Assembly: GCA_045125245.1 (NCBI GenBank)
Contig: JBGVNF010000012.1
Location: 1-64,000 of the forward strand
Length of the DNA stretch: 64,000 bases
Reading direction: 5' to 3'
DNA from: SVEL01 sp045125245
GTDB lineage: Bacteria > Bacillota > Clostridia > Lachnospirales > Lachnospiraceae
Part shown: one piece after another, positions 1-8,219 of the stretch
Layout of the letters: every line of letters begins with the position of its first letter
How positions within the stretch are numbered: the first letter of the stretch is position 1
Notes under the pieces: model-generated
Told to the model about the DNA's origin: nothing
What the model saw: only the letters and a program-made list of their open reading frames with translations
Database searches by the model: none
Position numbers and translations under genes: made by a program

Positions 1-66
1 TTGCAAGATGTGGGGATTGAAAATAGAAAATCTTCTAAGATGTCTTCATCACATAAACACCACTAG
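1..66 (+). other. possible C-terminal tail of an upstream gene (partial)
   Basis: Frame 1 is open from the first base to a TAG at 64-66 and gives a short polar tail rich in Ser, Lys and His. No start codon with a ribosome binding site is seen, so if it is coding it is the end of a gene that begins left of the window. There is no recognisable domain and chance is a fair alternative. About 275 non-coding bases follow before the next gene, and the only thing I can support there is a promoter near their right end. Confidence 0.25.
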
Positions 67-280
67 CTAGATGTATTTTTAATGAGAATACACACAGCCT
101 TAGTATCAAGTGGGGCATATAAGCAAATCATCGGAACCCTCAAGAGGCGGTGAAAAATAGATGTATACTTCGTACGCAGTCATATACGTAAATGGCAGAA
201 AATCGTCTAATAAGATTTTATAGGTTTTGATAATGAGAATTATGGAATGTGGTTTGGGGCTTGAAGAATTGATTGAATTA

Positions 281-309
281 TTGTAATGTTGGGAAGAAAG
301 TGCTATAAT
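281..309 (+). promoter_or_regulatory. sigma-A type promoter of the RpiR-flavoprotein operon
   Basis: TTGTAA (281-286) and TATAAT (304-309) are separated by exactly 17 bases. They lie 32 bases upstream of an ATG preceded by AAGGAG. It probably drives the regulator, the flavoprotein and possibly cmk-ispH-S1. Confidence 0.6.
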
Positions 310-340
310 GTGGGAAGTATATGGATAAGGAGACGTGTAA

Positions 341-1258
341 ATGGCTACTTCAGATGATTTGCTTAGCAGAATGAATGAAAAATTGATTACGATGAGCAAG
401 GGACAGAGAAAACTTGCGACGTTTATTAGTCGAAATTATGATAGAGCTGTGTTTATGACAGCGTCAAAGATGGGTGAAGAGGTAGGCGTAAGTGAATCTA
501 CAGTAGTAAGATTTGCTACATTACTTGGCTATAATGGCTATCCTGCATTTCAGAAGGCTATGGAGGCTATGGTTCAGGAAAAGCTTAATTCCATTCAAAA
601 AATAGAGATTGCTGCGGGCAATATGACTAGACAGGAAGTGTTGGAGAGTGTATTGAAGGCTGATGCTGAGAAGATAAAGCTTACACTTGATACATTGGAT
701 AGGGATGCATTTGAGATGGCTATAGATACTATTTTAAATGCTAGAAGGATATATGTATTGGGAATAAGAAGCTGTGCGCCACTTGCAAGCTTTTTAGGAT
801 TTTATCTTAATTTAATGTTTAAGGATGTAACTATAGTATCAACAAATAATTCTAGCGAGATTTTTGAACAGATGCTTAGAATAGATGAGGATGATTGTAT
901 AATCGGTATTTCATTTCCAAGGTACTCTATGAGAACATTGAAGGCTATGGAATTTGCCAATAGTAGAAATGCTAAGGTTATCACTATAACAGATAGTAAG
1001 AACTCACCTATGAATTTATATTCTTCATGCAATCTTTTAGCAAGGAGTGATATGGCTTCTATAGTAGATTCTTTGGTGGCGCCTCTTAGTGTTATAAATG
1101 CCTTGATAGTATCGTTGTGTATGAAGAAGCAGGATAAGGTCATCGAAACCTTGGAGGCCTTGGAGGATATATGGAATGAATATCAGGTATATGGTTCAGA
1201 TGAAATAAATAGAATTAATGATTCAAATATATTGGATACAGGTGATATAGATGAGTAA
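341..1258 (+). CDS. MurR/RpiR family transcriptional regulator
   Basis: This is a 305-residue DNA-binding regulator. The N-terminal RpiR-type helix-turn-helix covers about residues 1-77, with the recognition helix around the VSESTVVRFATLLGY stretch at 49-63. A SIS (sugar isomerase) fold follows from about residue 133 to 250, starting at RRIYVLG. In this family the SIS domain senses phosphorylated sugars or amino sugars and regulates sugar or cell-wall recycling genes; the ligand here is unknown. ATG 341 has AAGGAG 8 bases upstream. The gene overlaps the next one by 8 bases, so the two are translationally coupled. The acidic C-terminal tail after the SIS domain carries no known motif. Confidence 0.9.
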   Translation: MATSDDLLSRMNEKLITMSKGQRKLATFISRNYDRAVFMTASKMGEEVGVSESTVVRFATLLGYNGYPAFQKAMEAMVQEKLNSIQKIEIAAGNMTRQEVLESVLKADAEKIKLTLDTLDRDAFEMAIDTILNARRIYVLGIRSCAPLASFLGFYLNLMFKDVTIVSTNNSSEIFEQMLRIDEDDCIIGISFPRYSMRTLKAMEFANSRNAKVITITDSKNSPMNLYSSCNLLARSDMASIVDSLVAPLSVINALIVSLCMKKQDKVIETLEALEDIWNEYQVYGSDEINRINDSNILDTGDIDE

Positions 1259-2516
1259 TGTGATAATAATAGGTGGTGGTGCAGCAGGTATGATGGCAGC
1301 CATAGGGGCGGCAACCTGCGGTCATGAGGTCCACATATTTGAGAAAAATGAAAAGCTTGGAAAAAAGATATATATAACAGGTAAGGGTAGATGTAATGTC
1401 ACAAATGCCAGCGATATGGATGTATTGCTAAAAAATATTGTTACTAATCCTAAGTTTATGTATAGTGCACTTTATACAATGTCTAATGATACGGTTATTC
1501 AGATGTTTAATGAGGATATGAATGTGCCTATAAAAATAGAACGAGGGAATAGGGCATTTCCAGTGTCAGATAAATCTTCGGATATTATAATGGGATTAAC
1601 ACGACGTCTTAGAGAACTGGGTGTAAATATTCACTTAGGTGAGGAAGTGAAAGATATTATCACAGATAATATAACTGTTGACGGAGAAACAAAGAAAAAG
1701 GTTTCAGGTATAAAGCTAAAAGACGGTGAAATAATTAAAAGTGATAGCGTGATTATCGCAACAGGTGGATATTCGTATCAGACTACAGGTTCAAATGGAG
1801 ACGGATACAAGTTCGCCAAGAATACAGGACATAGGGTGACGGATATACTTCCGGCATTGGTACCACTTAACACAAAGGAAGTATATATAAAGGATTTGCA
1901 GGGCTTATCTCTTAAAAATGTCGAGGTGTCTTTTGTATGCAAGAATAAGAAGATATATTCAGAATTTGGAGAGATGTTATTTACTCATTTTGGAGTAAGT
2001 GGACCTGTAATACTCAGTGGCAGTAGTTATGTGTCAAAGTATATCAAAAAGGGCGAGCAGATTAGTATAAATATAGATTTGAAGCCAGCCCTTAGTGAAA
2101 GCGAATTGGATGATAGGATTTTAAGAGATTTTAGTGAAGTTATAAATAAGGATTTTGCCAATTCCTTAGGCAAGCTTTTACCTACAAAATTGATTCCTAT
2201 TATTATTTCACTTAGTGGCATTGAGCCTCATAAGAAGGTTAATGAGATAACGAAGGAAGAAAGAATAGGTCTGGTAAGGCTTATAAAAAAACTTACGATT
2301 AATGTGGCTTCCACAAGAAGCTTTAATGAGGCTATAATTACTCAGGGTGGCGTAAGTGTAAAGGATGTAAATCCTGGTACTATGGAGTCAAAGCTTATTA
2401 AGGATTTGTATTTTGCTGGCGAAGTGCTTGATGTGGATGCATTGACTGGCGGATATAATCTGCAGGTTGCGTGGAGTACTGGGTATCTAGCAGGTATATC
2501 TGTAAATAGCATATAG
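1251..2516 (+). CDS. NAD(P)/FAD-dependent oxidoreductase, HI0933/BaiN-like
   Basis: This 421-residue flavoprotein has an N-terminal Rossmann dinucleotide site (IIGGGAAGMMAA, residues 6-17), the GKGRCNVTN motif typical of HI0933/YhiN proteins (about 45-53), and a C-terminal FAD-contacting segment AGEVLDVDALTGGYNLQ. Length is normal for the family. It is a cytosolic soluble protein. BaiN from bile-acid 7-dehydroxylating clostridia belongs to the same family, but most members have no known substrate and nothing here suggests bile-acid genes. It overlaps the RpiR gene and precedes cmk by 26 bases, an order common in Lachnospiraceae. Confidence 0.88.
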   Translation: MSNVIIIGGGAAGMMAAIGAATCGHEVHIFEKNEKLGKKIYITGKGRCNVTNASDMDVLLKNIVTNPKFMYSALYTMSNDTVIQMFNEDMNVPIKIERGNRAFPVSDKSSDIIMGLTRRLRELGVNIHLGEEVKDIITDNITVDGETKKKVSGIKLKDGEIIKSDSVIIATGGYSYQTTGSNGDGYKFAKNTGHRVTDILPALVPLNTKEVYIKDLQGLSLKNVEVSFVCKNKKIYSEFGEMLFTHFGVSGPVILSGSSYVSKYIKKGEQISINIDLKPALSESELDDRILRDFSEVINKDFANSLGKLLPTKLIPIIISLSGIEPHKKVNEITKEERIGLVRLIKKLTINVASTRSFNEAIITQGGVSVKDVNPGTMESKLIKDLYFAGEVLDVDALTGGYNLQVAWSTGYLAGISVNSI

Positions 2517-2542
2517 ATTAAGAGAAAGAAGAGGATGAGATT

Positions 2543-3208
2543 ATGTTTAATGTAGCAATTGATGGACCAGCAGGAGCTGGAAAGAGTACAATAGCAAAGA
2601 TGGTGGCAAAGAAGCTTGGATTTACATATGTTGATACAGGCTCTATGTACAGAGCGATGGCTTTAGCGTGTATTCGAGCTGGGGTAGCGTCCACAGAAGA
2701 AGAAGCAGTATGCAAGGTGTGTGCTGACCTTGATGTAAGTCTTGAATATGATGAAAATGGTGCACAGCAGGTTATTTTAAATGGCGAGAATGTTAATGGA
2801 TATATAAGAACTGAAGAAGTGGGAAATATGACATCGGCTATAGCTGTATATGGTCCAGTTAGAGAAAAACTTGTAGAGCTTCAGAGAAAACTTGGAACAA
2901 AGTATGATGTAATTATGGATGGTAGAGATATAGGAACTTGCGTGCTTAAGGATGCACCTGTAAAGATTTATCTTACAGCAAGCTCAAGAACAAGAGCTGA
3001 GAGAAGATATAAGGAGCTTGTAGAAAAAGGTGTTGAATGTAATTTAGATGATATCGAGAAGGATATTATCGATAGAGATTATAGAGATATGAATAGAGAA
3101 ATATCACCACTTAAGCAGGCGGAAGATGCTATCTTAGTGGATTCATCAAATATGGGTATAGAGGAAGTAGTTAACACATTAGTTAAGATAATAGAGGATG
3201 CCAGATAA
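2543..3208 (+). CDS. cmk: cytidylate kinase
   Basis: CMP/dCMP kinase of 221 residues that phosphorylates CMP with ATP for nucleotide and CDP-lipid supply. The P-loop GPAGAGKST is at residues 8-16, followed by the YVDTGSMYRA substrate motif and the DGRDIGT motif near 128-134. ERRYKEL and the IIDRDYRDMNRE stretch match the LID and C-terminal CMP-binding regions. Full length for the short bacterial form. The ATG at 2543 follows AGAGGATG. Its stop codon sits one base before the more likely start of ispH, which suggests coupled translation. Confidence 0.96.
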   Translation: MFNVAIDGPAGAGKSTIAKMVAKKLGFTYVDTGSMYRAMALACIRAGVASTEEEAVCKVCADLDVSLEYDENGAQQVILNGENVNGYIRTEEVGNMTSAIAVYGPVREKLVELQRKLGTKYDVIMDGRDIGTCVLKDAPVKIYLTASSRTRAERRYKELVEKGVECNLDDIEKDIIDRDYRDMNREISPLKQAEDAILVDSSNMGIEEVVNTLVKIIEDAR

Positions 3209-3209
3209 T

Positions 3210-4079
3210 ATGGATGGAAATAAAAAAGAAGTAACAATTAAATTAGCTAAGACAGCAGGCTTTTGCTTTGGAGTTAAGAGAGCTGTAAATACAGTTTATG
3301 AACAGATTGACAATAACAAAAAGATATACACCTTTGGTCCTATAATTCACAATGAGGAAGTTGTGAAGGATTTAGAGGAAAAGGGTGTAAGAGTAATTGA
3401 ATCCGAGGAAGAAATTGAAAAATTAGAAGAAGGTTCAACTGTTGTTATTCGTTCTCATGGAACTACAAAAAAAATTTGTGACTTAATTCTTGAAAAAAAA
3501 TTAAATTTGATAGACGCCACATGTCCATTTGTAAAAAAAATTCACAATATTGTAGCTGAAAAAAGTGAAGAGGGATGTGAAATTATTATTATCGGTAATG
3601 ATTTGCATCCGGAGGTGGAAGGAATTAAAGGTTGGAGCAAAAATGCTGTAACCGTTATAAATACTGAACTTGAGGCAGAAAATTACTGTCCGCCAAATGA
3701 TAAAAATGTTTGTATTGTATCACAGACGACATTTAATTACAAGAAATTTCATAAATTAGTTGAAATTATTCAAAAAAAGGTCTATAATGTTATCATTGTG
3801 AATACTATCTGCAATGCGACAAGTGAGAGACAGGTAGAGGCAAAACAGATCGCGACTGAAGCACAATCGATGATTGTTATTGGGGGAAAGACCAGCAGCA
3901 ACACGCAAAAGCTTTATGAAATCTGTAAAGAGGAATGTAAGAATACTTATTATATTCAAACTGCCAAGGATCTTGAAACAGTGCAACTTGAAGGAGAAGT
4001 GATAGGTATTACTGCAGGGGCGTCCACCCCAAAAAATATTATCGAGGAGGTTCAAGCTAATGTCAGATTTAAGTTTTGA
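3210..4079 (+). CDS. ispH: 4-hydroxy-3-methylbut-2-enyl diphosphate reductase
   Basis: Last enzyme of the MEP isoprenoid pathway, an iron-sulfur protein that converts HMBPP to IPP and DMAPP. The three cluster cysteines lie in GFCFGVKRA, DATCPFVKK and NTICNATSERQ; SQTTF and TAGASTP are also present. I prefer ATG 3210, one base after the cmk stop, because AGAGG at 3193-3197 fits it; ATG 3198 in the same frame would sit on that site but cannot be excluded. The last 20 bases overlap the S1 gene in another frame. In many clostridia the two proteins are fused into one; here they are separate. Confidence 0.95.
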   Translation: MDGNKKEVTIKLAKTAGFCFGVKRAVNTVYEQIDNNKKIYTFGPIIHNEEVVKDLEEKGVRVIESEEEIEKLEEGSTVVIRSHGTTKKICDLILEKKLNLIDATCPFVKKIHNIVAEKSEEGCEIIIIGNDLHPEVEGIKGWSKNAVTVINTELEAENYCPPNDKNVCIVSQTTFNYKKFHKLVEIIQKKVYNVIIVNTICNATSERQVEAKQIATEAQSMIVIGGKTSSNTQKLYEICKEECKNTYYIQTAKDLETVQLEGEVIGITAGASTPKNIIEEVQANVRFKF

Positions 4080-5172
4080 ACAAATGTTAGAGGAATCATT
4101 AAAAACAATAAGAACAGGAGAAGTCGTTAAGGGCACAGTCATCAGTGTTAAGGAAGATGAAATTGTCTTAAATATAGGTTACAAGTCAGACGGTATCATT
4201 ACTAGAAACGAATACACTAATACACCTAATGTTGATCTTACAACTGTTGTGTCTGTTGGCGATTCTATGGAAGCTAAGGTTCTTAAGGTAAACGATGGCG
4301 AGGGTCAGGTTTTACTTACTTACAAGAGACTTGCTGCAGAGAAGGGTAGCAAGAGACTTGAGGAAGCTTTCGAGAACAAGGAAGTATTAAAGGCTACAGT
4401 ATCACAGGTTATGACAGGTGGTTTAAGTGTTGTAGTTGATGAGACAAAGGTATTCATCCCAGCAAGCCTTGTATCAGATAGCTTTGAGAAGGATTTAACA
4501 AAGTACAACGGACAGGAAATCGAGTTCGTTATCAGCGAGTTCAATCCTAAGAAGAGAAGAATTATCGGTGACCGTAAGGTTCTTCTTACAGCTGCTAAGA
4601 AGGAAGCTCAGGAAAAGTTATTAGCTGAGATTTCAGAAGGTCAGGTTGTAGAAGGCGTTGTTAAGAATGTAACAGATTTCGGTGCATTCGTAGATATCGG
4701 TGGTCTCGATGGTTTATTACACATCTCAGAGATGTCTTGGGGACGTATTGAGCATCCTAAGAAAGTATTTAAGGTTAATGATAAGATCAATGTTCGTATT
4801 AAGGAAATTAACGGTACAAAGATTGCATTAAGCCTTAAGTTTGATGAGACAAATCCTTGGACAGCAGCTGCTTCAAAGTATGCTGTAGGTACAGTTGTAA
4901 CTGGTAAGGTTGCTAGAATGACAGATTTCGGCGCATTCGTAGAGTTAGAGCCAGGTATAGATGCATTACTTCATGTTTCACAGATTTCTAAGACACATGT
5001 TGAGAAGCCAGCAGATGTTCTTAAGATTGGTGATGAAATCGAAGCTAAGGTTGTTGATTTCAATGAAGAAGATAAGAAGATTAGCTTAAGCAAGAAGGCA
5101 CTTGAGTTAGATGCAGAGCCAGAGGTTGTAGAAGAGGTAGCTGAAGAAGCTTCAGAGACAACAGAGGCATAG
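4060..5172 (+). CDS. rpsA: 30S ribosomal protein S1 homologue
   Basis: This 370-residue RNA-binding protein contains four consecutive S1/OB folds (about residues 14-84, 100-168, 188-257 and 273-345). Repeats 3 and 4 share the TDFGAFV(D/E) signature. An acidic tail of about 25 residues, rich in Glu, Val and Ala, ends it. The length fits the four-domain clostridial S1 rather than the six-domain proteobacterial form, and the role is mRNA binding on the small subunit. ATG 4060 lies inside ispH, with GAGGAGG at 4044-4050, nine bases upstream. Codon choice shifts to GTT/TTC/ATC codons, as expected for a highly expressed gene. A hairpin follows the stop. Confidence 0.93.
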   Translation: MSDLSFEQMLEESLKTIRTGEVVKGTVISVKEDEIVLNIGYKSDGIITRNEYTNTPNVDLTTVVSVGDSMEAKVLKVNDGEGQVLLTYKRLAAEKGSKRLEEAFENKEVLKATVSQVMTGGLSVVVDETKVFIPASLVSDSFEKDLTKYNGQEIEFVISEFNPKKRRIIGDRKVLLTAAKKEAQEKLLAEISEGQVVEGVVKNVTDFGAFVDIGGLDGLLHISEMSWGRIEHPKKVFKVNDKINVRIKEINGTKIALSLKFDETNPWTAAASKYAVGTVVTGKVARMTDFGAFVELEPGIDALLHVSQISKTHVEKPADVLKIGDEIEAKVVDFNEEDKKISLSKKALELDAEPEVVEEVAEEASETTEA

Positions 5173-5184
5173 TACGAAATTTAA

Positions 5185-5220
5185 ATAGGAAGCCGCAATT
5201 TCCGTGGCTTCCTATATTTA
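5185..5220 (+). terminator. hairpin after S1
   Basis: Ten-base perfect arms (5185-5194 and 5206-5215, core AGGAAGCC/GGCTTCCT) are followed by a weak T-rich stretch. It is likely a moderate intrinsic terminator that separates S1 from cheR. Confidence 0.6.
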
Positions 5221-5241
5221 TAACACAAAGGAGGGCTTTTT

Positions 5242-6015
5242 ATGGATTATGAACAGTTTAAACAGCAAGTGTACACACTTACTAAAATTGATCTTAATAT
5301 GTACAAAGAAAAGCAGATGAAGAGAAGAATAGATTCTCTTATTGCTAAGAATAAGATTGATGGATATAAGGATTATGTAGATGCTATTAAGAAAGATAGT
5401 AAGTTGTTTGAAGAGTTTGTTAATTACCTTACTATAAATGTTTCAGAATTTTGGAGAAATCCAGAACAGTGGAAGGTTTTAGAAGAGCATGTAGTACCTG
5501 AACTTATCAAGATGTCTGGTAAGAATCTTAAGGTTTGGAGCGCGGCTTGTTCTACAGGAGATGAGCCTTATTCATTAGTTATGCTTTTATCTAAATTTGT
5601 TCCACTTAGCAATATAAAGATTTTGGCTACAGATATAGATAAGCAGGTGCTTGAGAAGGCTAGAGTAGGCTTGTACAATGAGAAGAGTATTGCAGGTCTT
5701 CCAGAAGAGTTTAAGAAGAAATATTTTACACCAGTTGGTAAGTCCAATTATCAGATTAATGATGAGATTAAGAAGTGCGTAGAGTTTAAGGTTGGTAATT
5801 TGCTTAGTGATAAATATCCAACAGATATGGACTTAATCGTGTGTAGAAACGTTGTTATCTACTTTACAGATGAGGCAAAGACTGAGATATACAAGAAGTT
5901 TAATGCTTCTCTTAAGACAGGCGCATATTTGTTTGTTGGAAGTACAGAACAGATTATTAATTATAAAGAGCTTAATTATACATCATTTAAGTCATTCTTC
6001 TATAAGAAAAACTAG
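5242..6015 (+). CDS. cheR: CheR-type chemotaxis protein methyltransferase
   Basis: SAM-dependent enzyme that methylates glutamates on chemoreceptors. The 257 residues carry the N-terminal CheR helical domain (MYKEKQMKRRI, about 20-30; FWRNPEQW near 72) and a Rossmann methyltransferase domain with motif I SAACSTGDEPYSL (about 99-111), ATDIDKQVL, and DLIVCRNVVIYF (about 198-209). Full length. AGGAGG precedes ATG 5242. No other chemotaxis or flagellar gene adjoins it; it lies between S1 and rsmD, so it is a stand-alone cheR. That placement gives no hint about its receptor. Confidence 0.92.
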   Translation: MDYEQFKQQVYTLTKIDLNMYKEKQMKRRIDSLIAKNKIDGYKDYVDAIKKDSKLFEEFVNYLTINVSEFWRNPEQWKVLEEHVVPELIKMSGKNLKVWSAACSTGDEPYSLVMLLSKFVPLSNIKILATDIDKQVLEKARVGLYNEKSIAGLPEEFKKKYFTPVGKSNYQINDEIKKCVEFKVGNLLSDKYPTDMDLIVCRNVVIYFTDEAKTEIYKKFNASLKTGAYLFVGSTEQIINYKELNYTSFKSFFYKKN

Positions 6016-6033
6016 TAAATTTAGAGGTTATCC

Positions 6034-6591
6034 ATGAGAGTAATTGCAGGTAAAGCAAGACATATACAACTTAAGACAATAGAAACTATGGATACTAGAC
6101 CGACAACAGATAGGATTAAAGAAACCTTGTTTAATATGTTAAGTAATAATATATATGAAGCAAGGTTTCTTGACCTGTTTAGTGGTAGTGGTGGTATAGG
6201 AATAGAAGCTCTCAGTCGTGGTGCTAGTGAAGCAGTAATGGTTGAGAATAATCCGAAGGCAGCTTTATGTATAAATGAAAACTTAGAAAAAACAAAACTA
6301 AAGGATAGTGGTAGAGTTTTTGTGTGTGATGTGTTAGCAGCTATTGATAAGCTTAATATAGAAAATAAGCCTTTTGATTATATATTTATGGATCCGCCGT
6401 ACAATAAAGATTTAGAACGGGAAGTTTTACAAAAACTAAAGGGTACAAGTCTTGTTGATGAATATACAACGATTATAGTTGAAGCATCCTTGGAGACAGG
6501 ATTTGATTATCTAGAAGATATGGGGTATAAATTAATTAAATGTAAAAAATATAAAACAAATGTACACATGTTTATAGAAATATCAGCATAA
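6034..6591 (+). CDS. rsmD: 16S rRNA (guanine966-N2)-methyltransferase
   Basis: The 185-residue Rossmann methyltransferase starts MRVIAGKARH and has the RPTTDRIKETLFNML motif of the RsmD family, the SAM loop DLFSGSGGIGIEALSRGA and the catalytic MDPPY (N2-methylating DPPY type). It modifies G966 in the decoding region of the small subunit. The gene directly precedes coaD with a 14-base gap, the same pairing seen in many Firmicutes. ATG 6034 is preceded by TTAGAGGTT. Confidence 0.93.
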   Translation: MRVIAGKARHIQLKTIETMDTRPTTDRIKETLFNMLSNNIYEARFLDLFSGSGGIGIEALSRGASEAVMVENNPKAALCINENLEKTKLKDSGRVFVCDVLAAIDKLNIENKPFDYIFMDPPYNKDLEREVLQKLKGTSLVDEYTTIIVEASLETGFDYLEDMGYKLIKCKKYKTNVHMFIEISA

Positions 6592-6605
6592 ATCTAGGAG
6601 GTTAT

Positions 6606-7088
6606 ATGAGTATTTCAATTTATCCAGGAAGCTTTGATCCAGTTACTTTGGGGCATATAGATATCATAAAGAGAGCTGCGAAGATGACAGATGTTCTTAT
6701 AGTAGGCGTACTTAAGAATAGCGCAAAGAGAGGCCTTTTTACTATAGAAGAGCGAGAGGATATGCTTCGCCAGGTCACAAAGGATATTCCTAATATAGAG
6801 ATAAAATCTTTTGATGGTCTTTTAGTGGATTTCGCAAAGGAAAATAATGCTAATACTATCGTGAGAGGCTTACGAGCTATCACAGACTTTGATTATGAGC
6901 TTCAGATGGCTCAGACTAATAGAGCTTTGTACGAAGGTGCAGATACAATATTTATTCCAACAAGTATAGAATATTCTTTCCTTAGTTCGACTACGGTGAG
7001 AGAAATAGCAAGTTTTGGCGGTGATATTAGCAAGTTTGTGGTACCTTATGTAGAAGAAAAATTAAAAGAAAAATACAACACCAAATAG
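6606..7088 (+). CDS. coaD: phosphopantetheine adenylyltransferase
   Basis: Fourth step of coenzyme A synthesis: transfers AMP from ATP to 4'-phosphopantetheine. The 160-residue protein has YPGSFDPVTLGH with the TxGH nucleotidyl-transferase motif (T14, H17), the RGLRAITDFDYE stretch and the C-terminal SSTTVREIASFGGDIS motif. Full length. AGGAGG-like sequence precedes ATG 6606. It is co-transcribed with rsmD. A new promoter follows the gene, so the coiled-coil protein downstream probably has its own transcript as well. Confidence 0.96.
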   Translation: MSISIYPGSFDPVTLGHIDIIKRAAKMTDVLIVGVLKNSAKRGLFTIEEREDMLRQVTKDIPNIEIKSFDGLLVDFAKENNANTIVRGLRAITDFDYELQMAQTNRALYEGADTIFIPTSIEYSFLSSTTVREIASFGGDISKFVVPYVEEKLKEKYNTK

Positions 7089-7116
7089 GAACATAGTACT
7101 AGAAAAATCTTAGAGG

Positions 7117-7145
7117 TTGTCAAAATGGACAAAGTGTTGTAAAAT
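7117..7145 (+). promoter_or_regulatory. promoter with a small palindrome over the -35 box
   Basis: TTGTCA (7117-7122), 17 bases, TAAAAT (7140-7145). The -35 is also the left arm of TTGTC-N6-GACAA (7117-7132), so a regulator could bind there; this may be chance. It would drive the coiled-coil gene at 7181. Confidence 0.5.
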
Positions 7146-7180
7146 TTTAACTAGCACATTCCTAAAAGGAGAAGAAGAAA

Positions 7181-7828
7181 ATGAATAGTAGAATAGAACA
7201 AATTATTACAGAGATTGAAGATTATATTGACAATTGTAGATTTCAGCCATTATCTAAGACAAATATTGTTGTAAATAAGGATGAAATCGAAGAGTTATTA
7301 GCAGAGCTTCGTTTAAAGACTCCAGATGAGATTAAGAAGTATCAGAAGATTATCGCTAATCGTGATGCTATCCTTATCGATGCTAAGCAGAAGGCAGATG
7401 CTATGCTTCAGGAAGCTATGGCACAGACTTCAGCACTTGTAAGTGAGCATGAGATTATGCAGCAGGCATACGTACAGGCTAACGAAGTAGTACAGAAGGC
7501 TACAAAGCAGGCACAGGCGATTCTTGATAGTGCAACTAATGATGCAAACAATATTCGTATGGGCGCTATGCAGTATACAGATGATTGTCTTGGAAATCTT
7601 CAGAACATGATTACTCATTCAATGGAAAACATTACTATGAAGTATAATGATTATATGAAGTCATTACAGACAACTCTTGATGTAGTGGTTGCTAATAGAA
7701 CAGAACTTAATCCACCAGAGGAGCCAGATATAGAAAATCTTGCGGCACATGCAGGTGAGGTTGATATAATCGGAGCATCTGATAGCAGTGATGATTTTGA
7801 GGATTATACTGTAGAATTAGACGTGTAA
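7181..7828 (+). CDS. conserved coiled-coil protein, DivIVA/ATPase-subunit-like
   Basis: A 215-residue soluble, mostly helical protein. The N-terminus to about residue 55 is a conserved block (PLSKTNIVVNKDEIEELLAE), followed by a long Ala/Gln-rich coiled coil to about residue 150 that resembles the stalk of H+-ATPase subunits B/H or the DivIVA tail. An acidic tail ends it. Proteins of this kind are common after coaD in Lachnospiraceae and are often annotated only as ATPase or hypothetical; I do not know the function. No Walker motif is present, so the label ATPase would be misleading. A scaffold or cell-pole role is a guess from the coiled coil. Confidence 0.7.
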   Translation: MNSRIEQIITEIEDYIDNCRFQPLSKTNIVVNKDEIEELLAELRLKTPDEIKKYQKIIANRDAILIDAKQKADAMLQEAMAQTSALVSEHEIMQQAYVQANEVVQKATKQAQAILDSATNDANNIRMGAMQYTDDCLGNLQNMITHSMENITMKYNDYMKSLQTTLDVVVANRTELNPPEEPDIENLAAHAGEVDIIGASDSSDDFEDYTVELDV

Positions 7829-7879
7829 TTAAAACTGCAGTTGCACAGCAATTATGATTTATTAAAGGCCATTTTGTGA

Positions 7880-8128
7880 AGAATATTTGAGAATCCGTTG
7901 CATCCATATACAAAGGCATTGTTCTCAGCTATTCCTTACCTAGACCCAGATGTGAAGATGAAGTGTATCGTGCTTAATGGTGATATACCTTCACCTGCAA
8001 ATCCACCAAATGGTTGTAGATTCCATACTCGTTGTCCATATGCTAAGGAAATCTGTAAGCATATTACACCAGAGTATAAGGAATATGGTGAGGGACATTT
8101 CGCAGCATGTCACTTATTAGATGAATAA
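7880..8128 (+). pseudogene. C-terminal remnant of an oligopeptide ABC transporter ATPase (OppD/OppF type)
   Basis: The frame after a TGA at 7877-7879 reads RIFENPLHPYTKALFSAIPY, the conserved end of OppD/DppD/OppF ATPases, then the oligopeptide/dipeptide C-terminal domain with the Cys-containing CRFHTRCPYA and FAACHLL segments. About 82 residues remain of a protein normally of 320-340. The Walker A, Walker B and signature motifs are absent and no permease or binding-protein gene is near. The only possible start, TTG at 7898, has no ribosome binding site. I read it as a deletion scar of a lost opp/dpp operon whose codons have stayed largely intact. Confidence 0.85.
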
Positions 8129-8153
8129 TTGAGATTAATTCATATGATGAAGA

Positions 8154-8198
8154 TTTCTAGGATAAATGAATCCCTAACGGATGATTTTATCCTAGAAA
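8154..8198. repeat. 13-bp perfect inverted repeat with 19-nt loop
   Basis: TTTCTAGGATAAA (8154-8166) and its exact complement (8186-8198) flank a loop that contains ATCC...GGAT. It lies between the transporter remnant and the frameshifted membrane gene. No T-run follows, so it is not a classic terminator. It could be the old end of the opp transcript or a deletion junction. Confidence 0.6.
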
Positions 8199-8219
8199 AT
8201 TTTATAGAGGATTGAGTCT

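Noticed and set aside
106..399. Minus-strand ORF across the first promoter region
   Set aside because: No ribosome site and unusual Ser/His/Tyr-rich composition; it crosses the start of the RpiR gene.
3756..4142. Minus-strand ORF across the ispH-S1 junction
   Set aside because: Antisense to two well supported genes and without a start signal.
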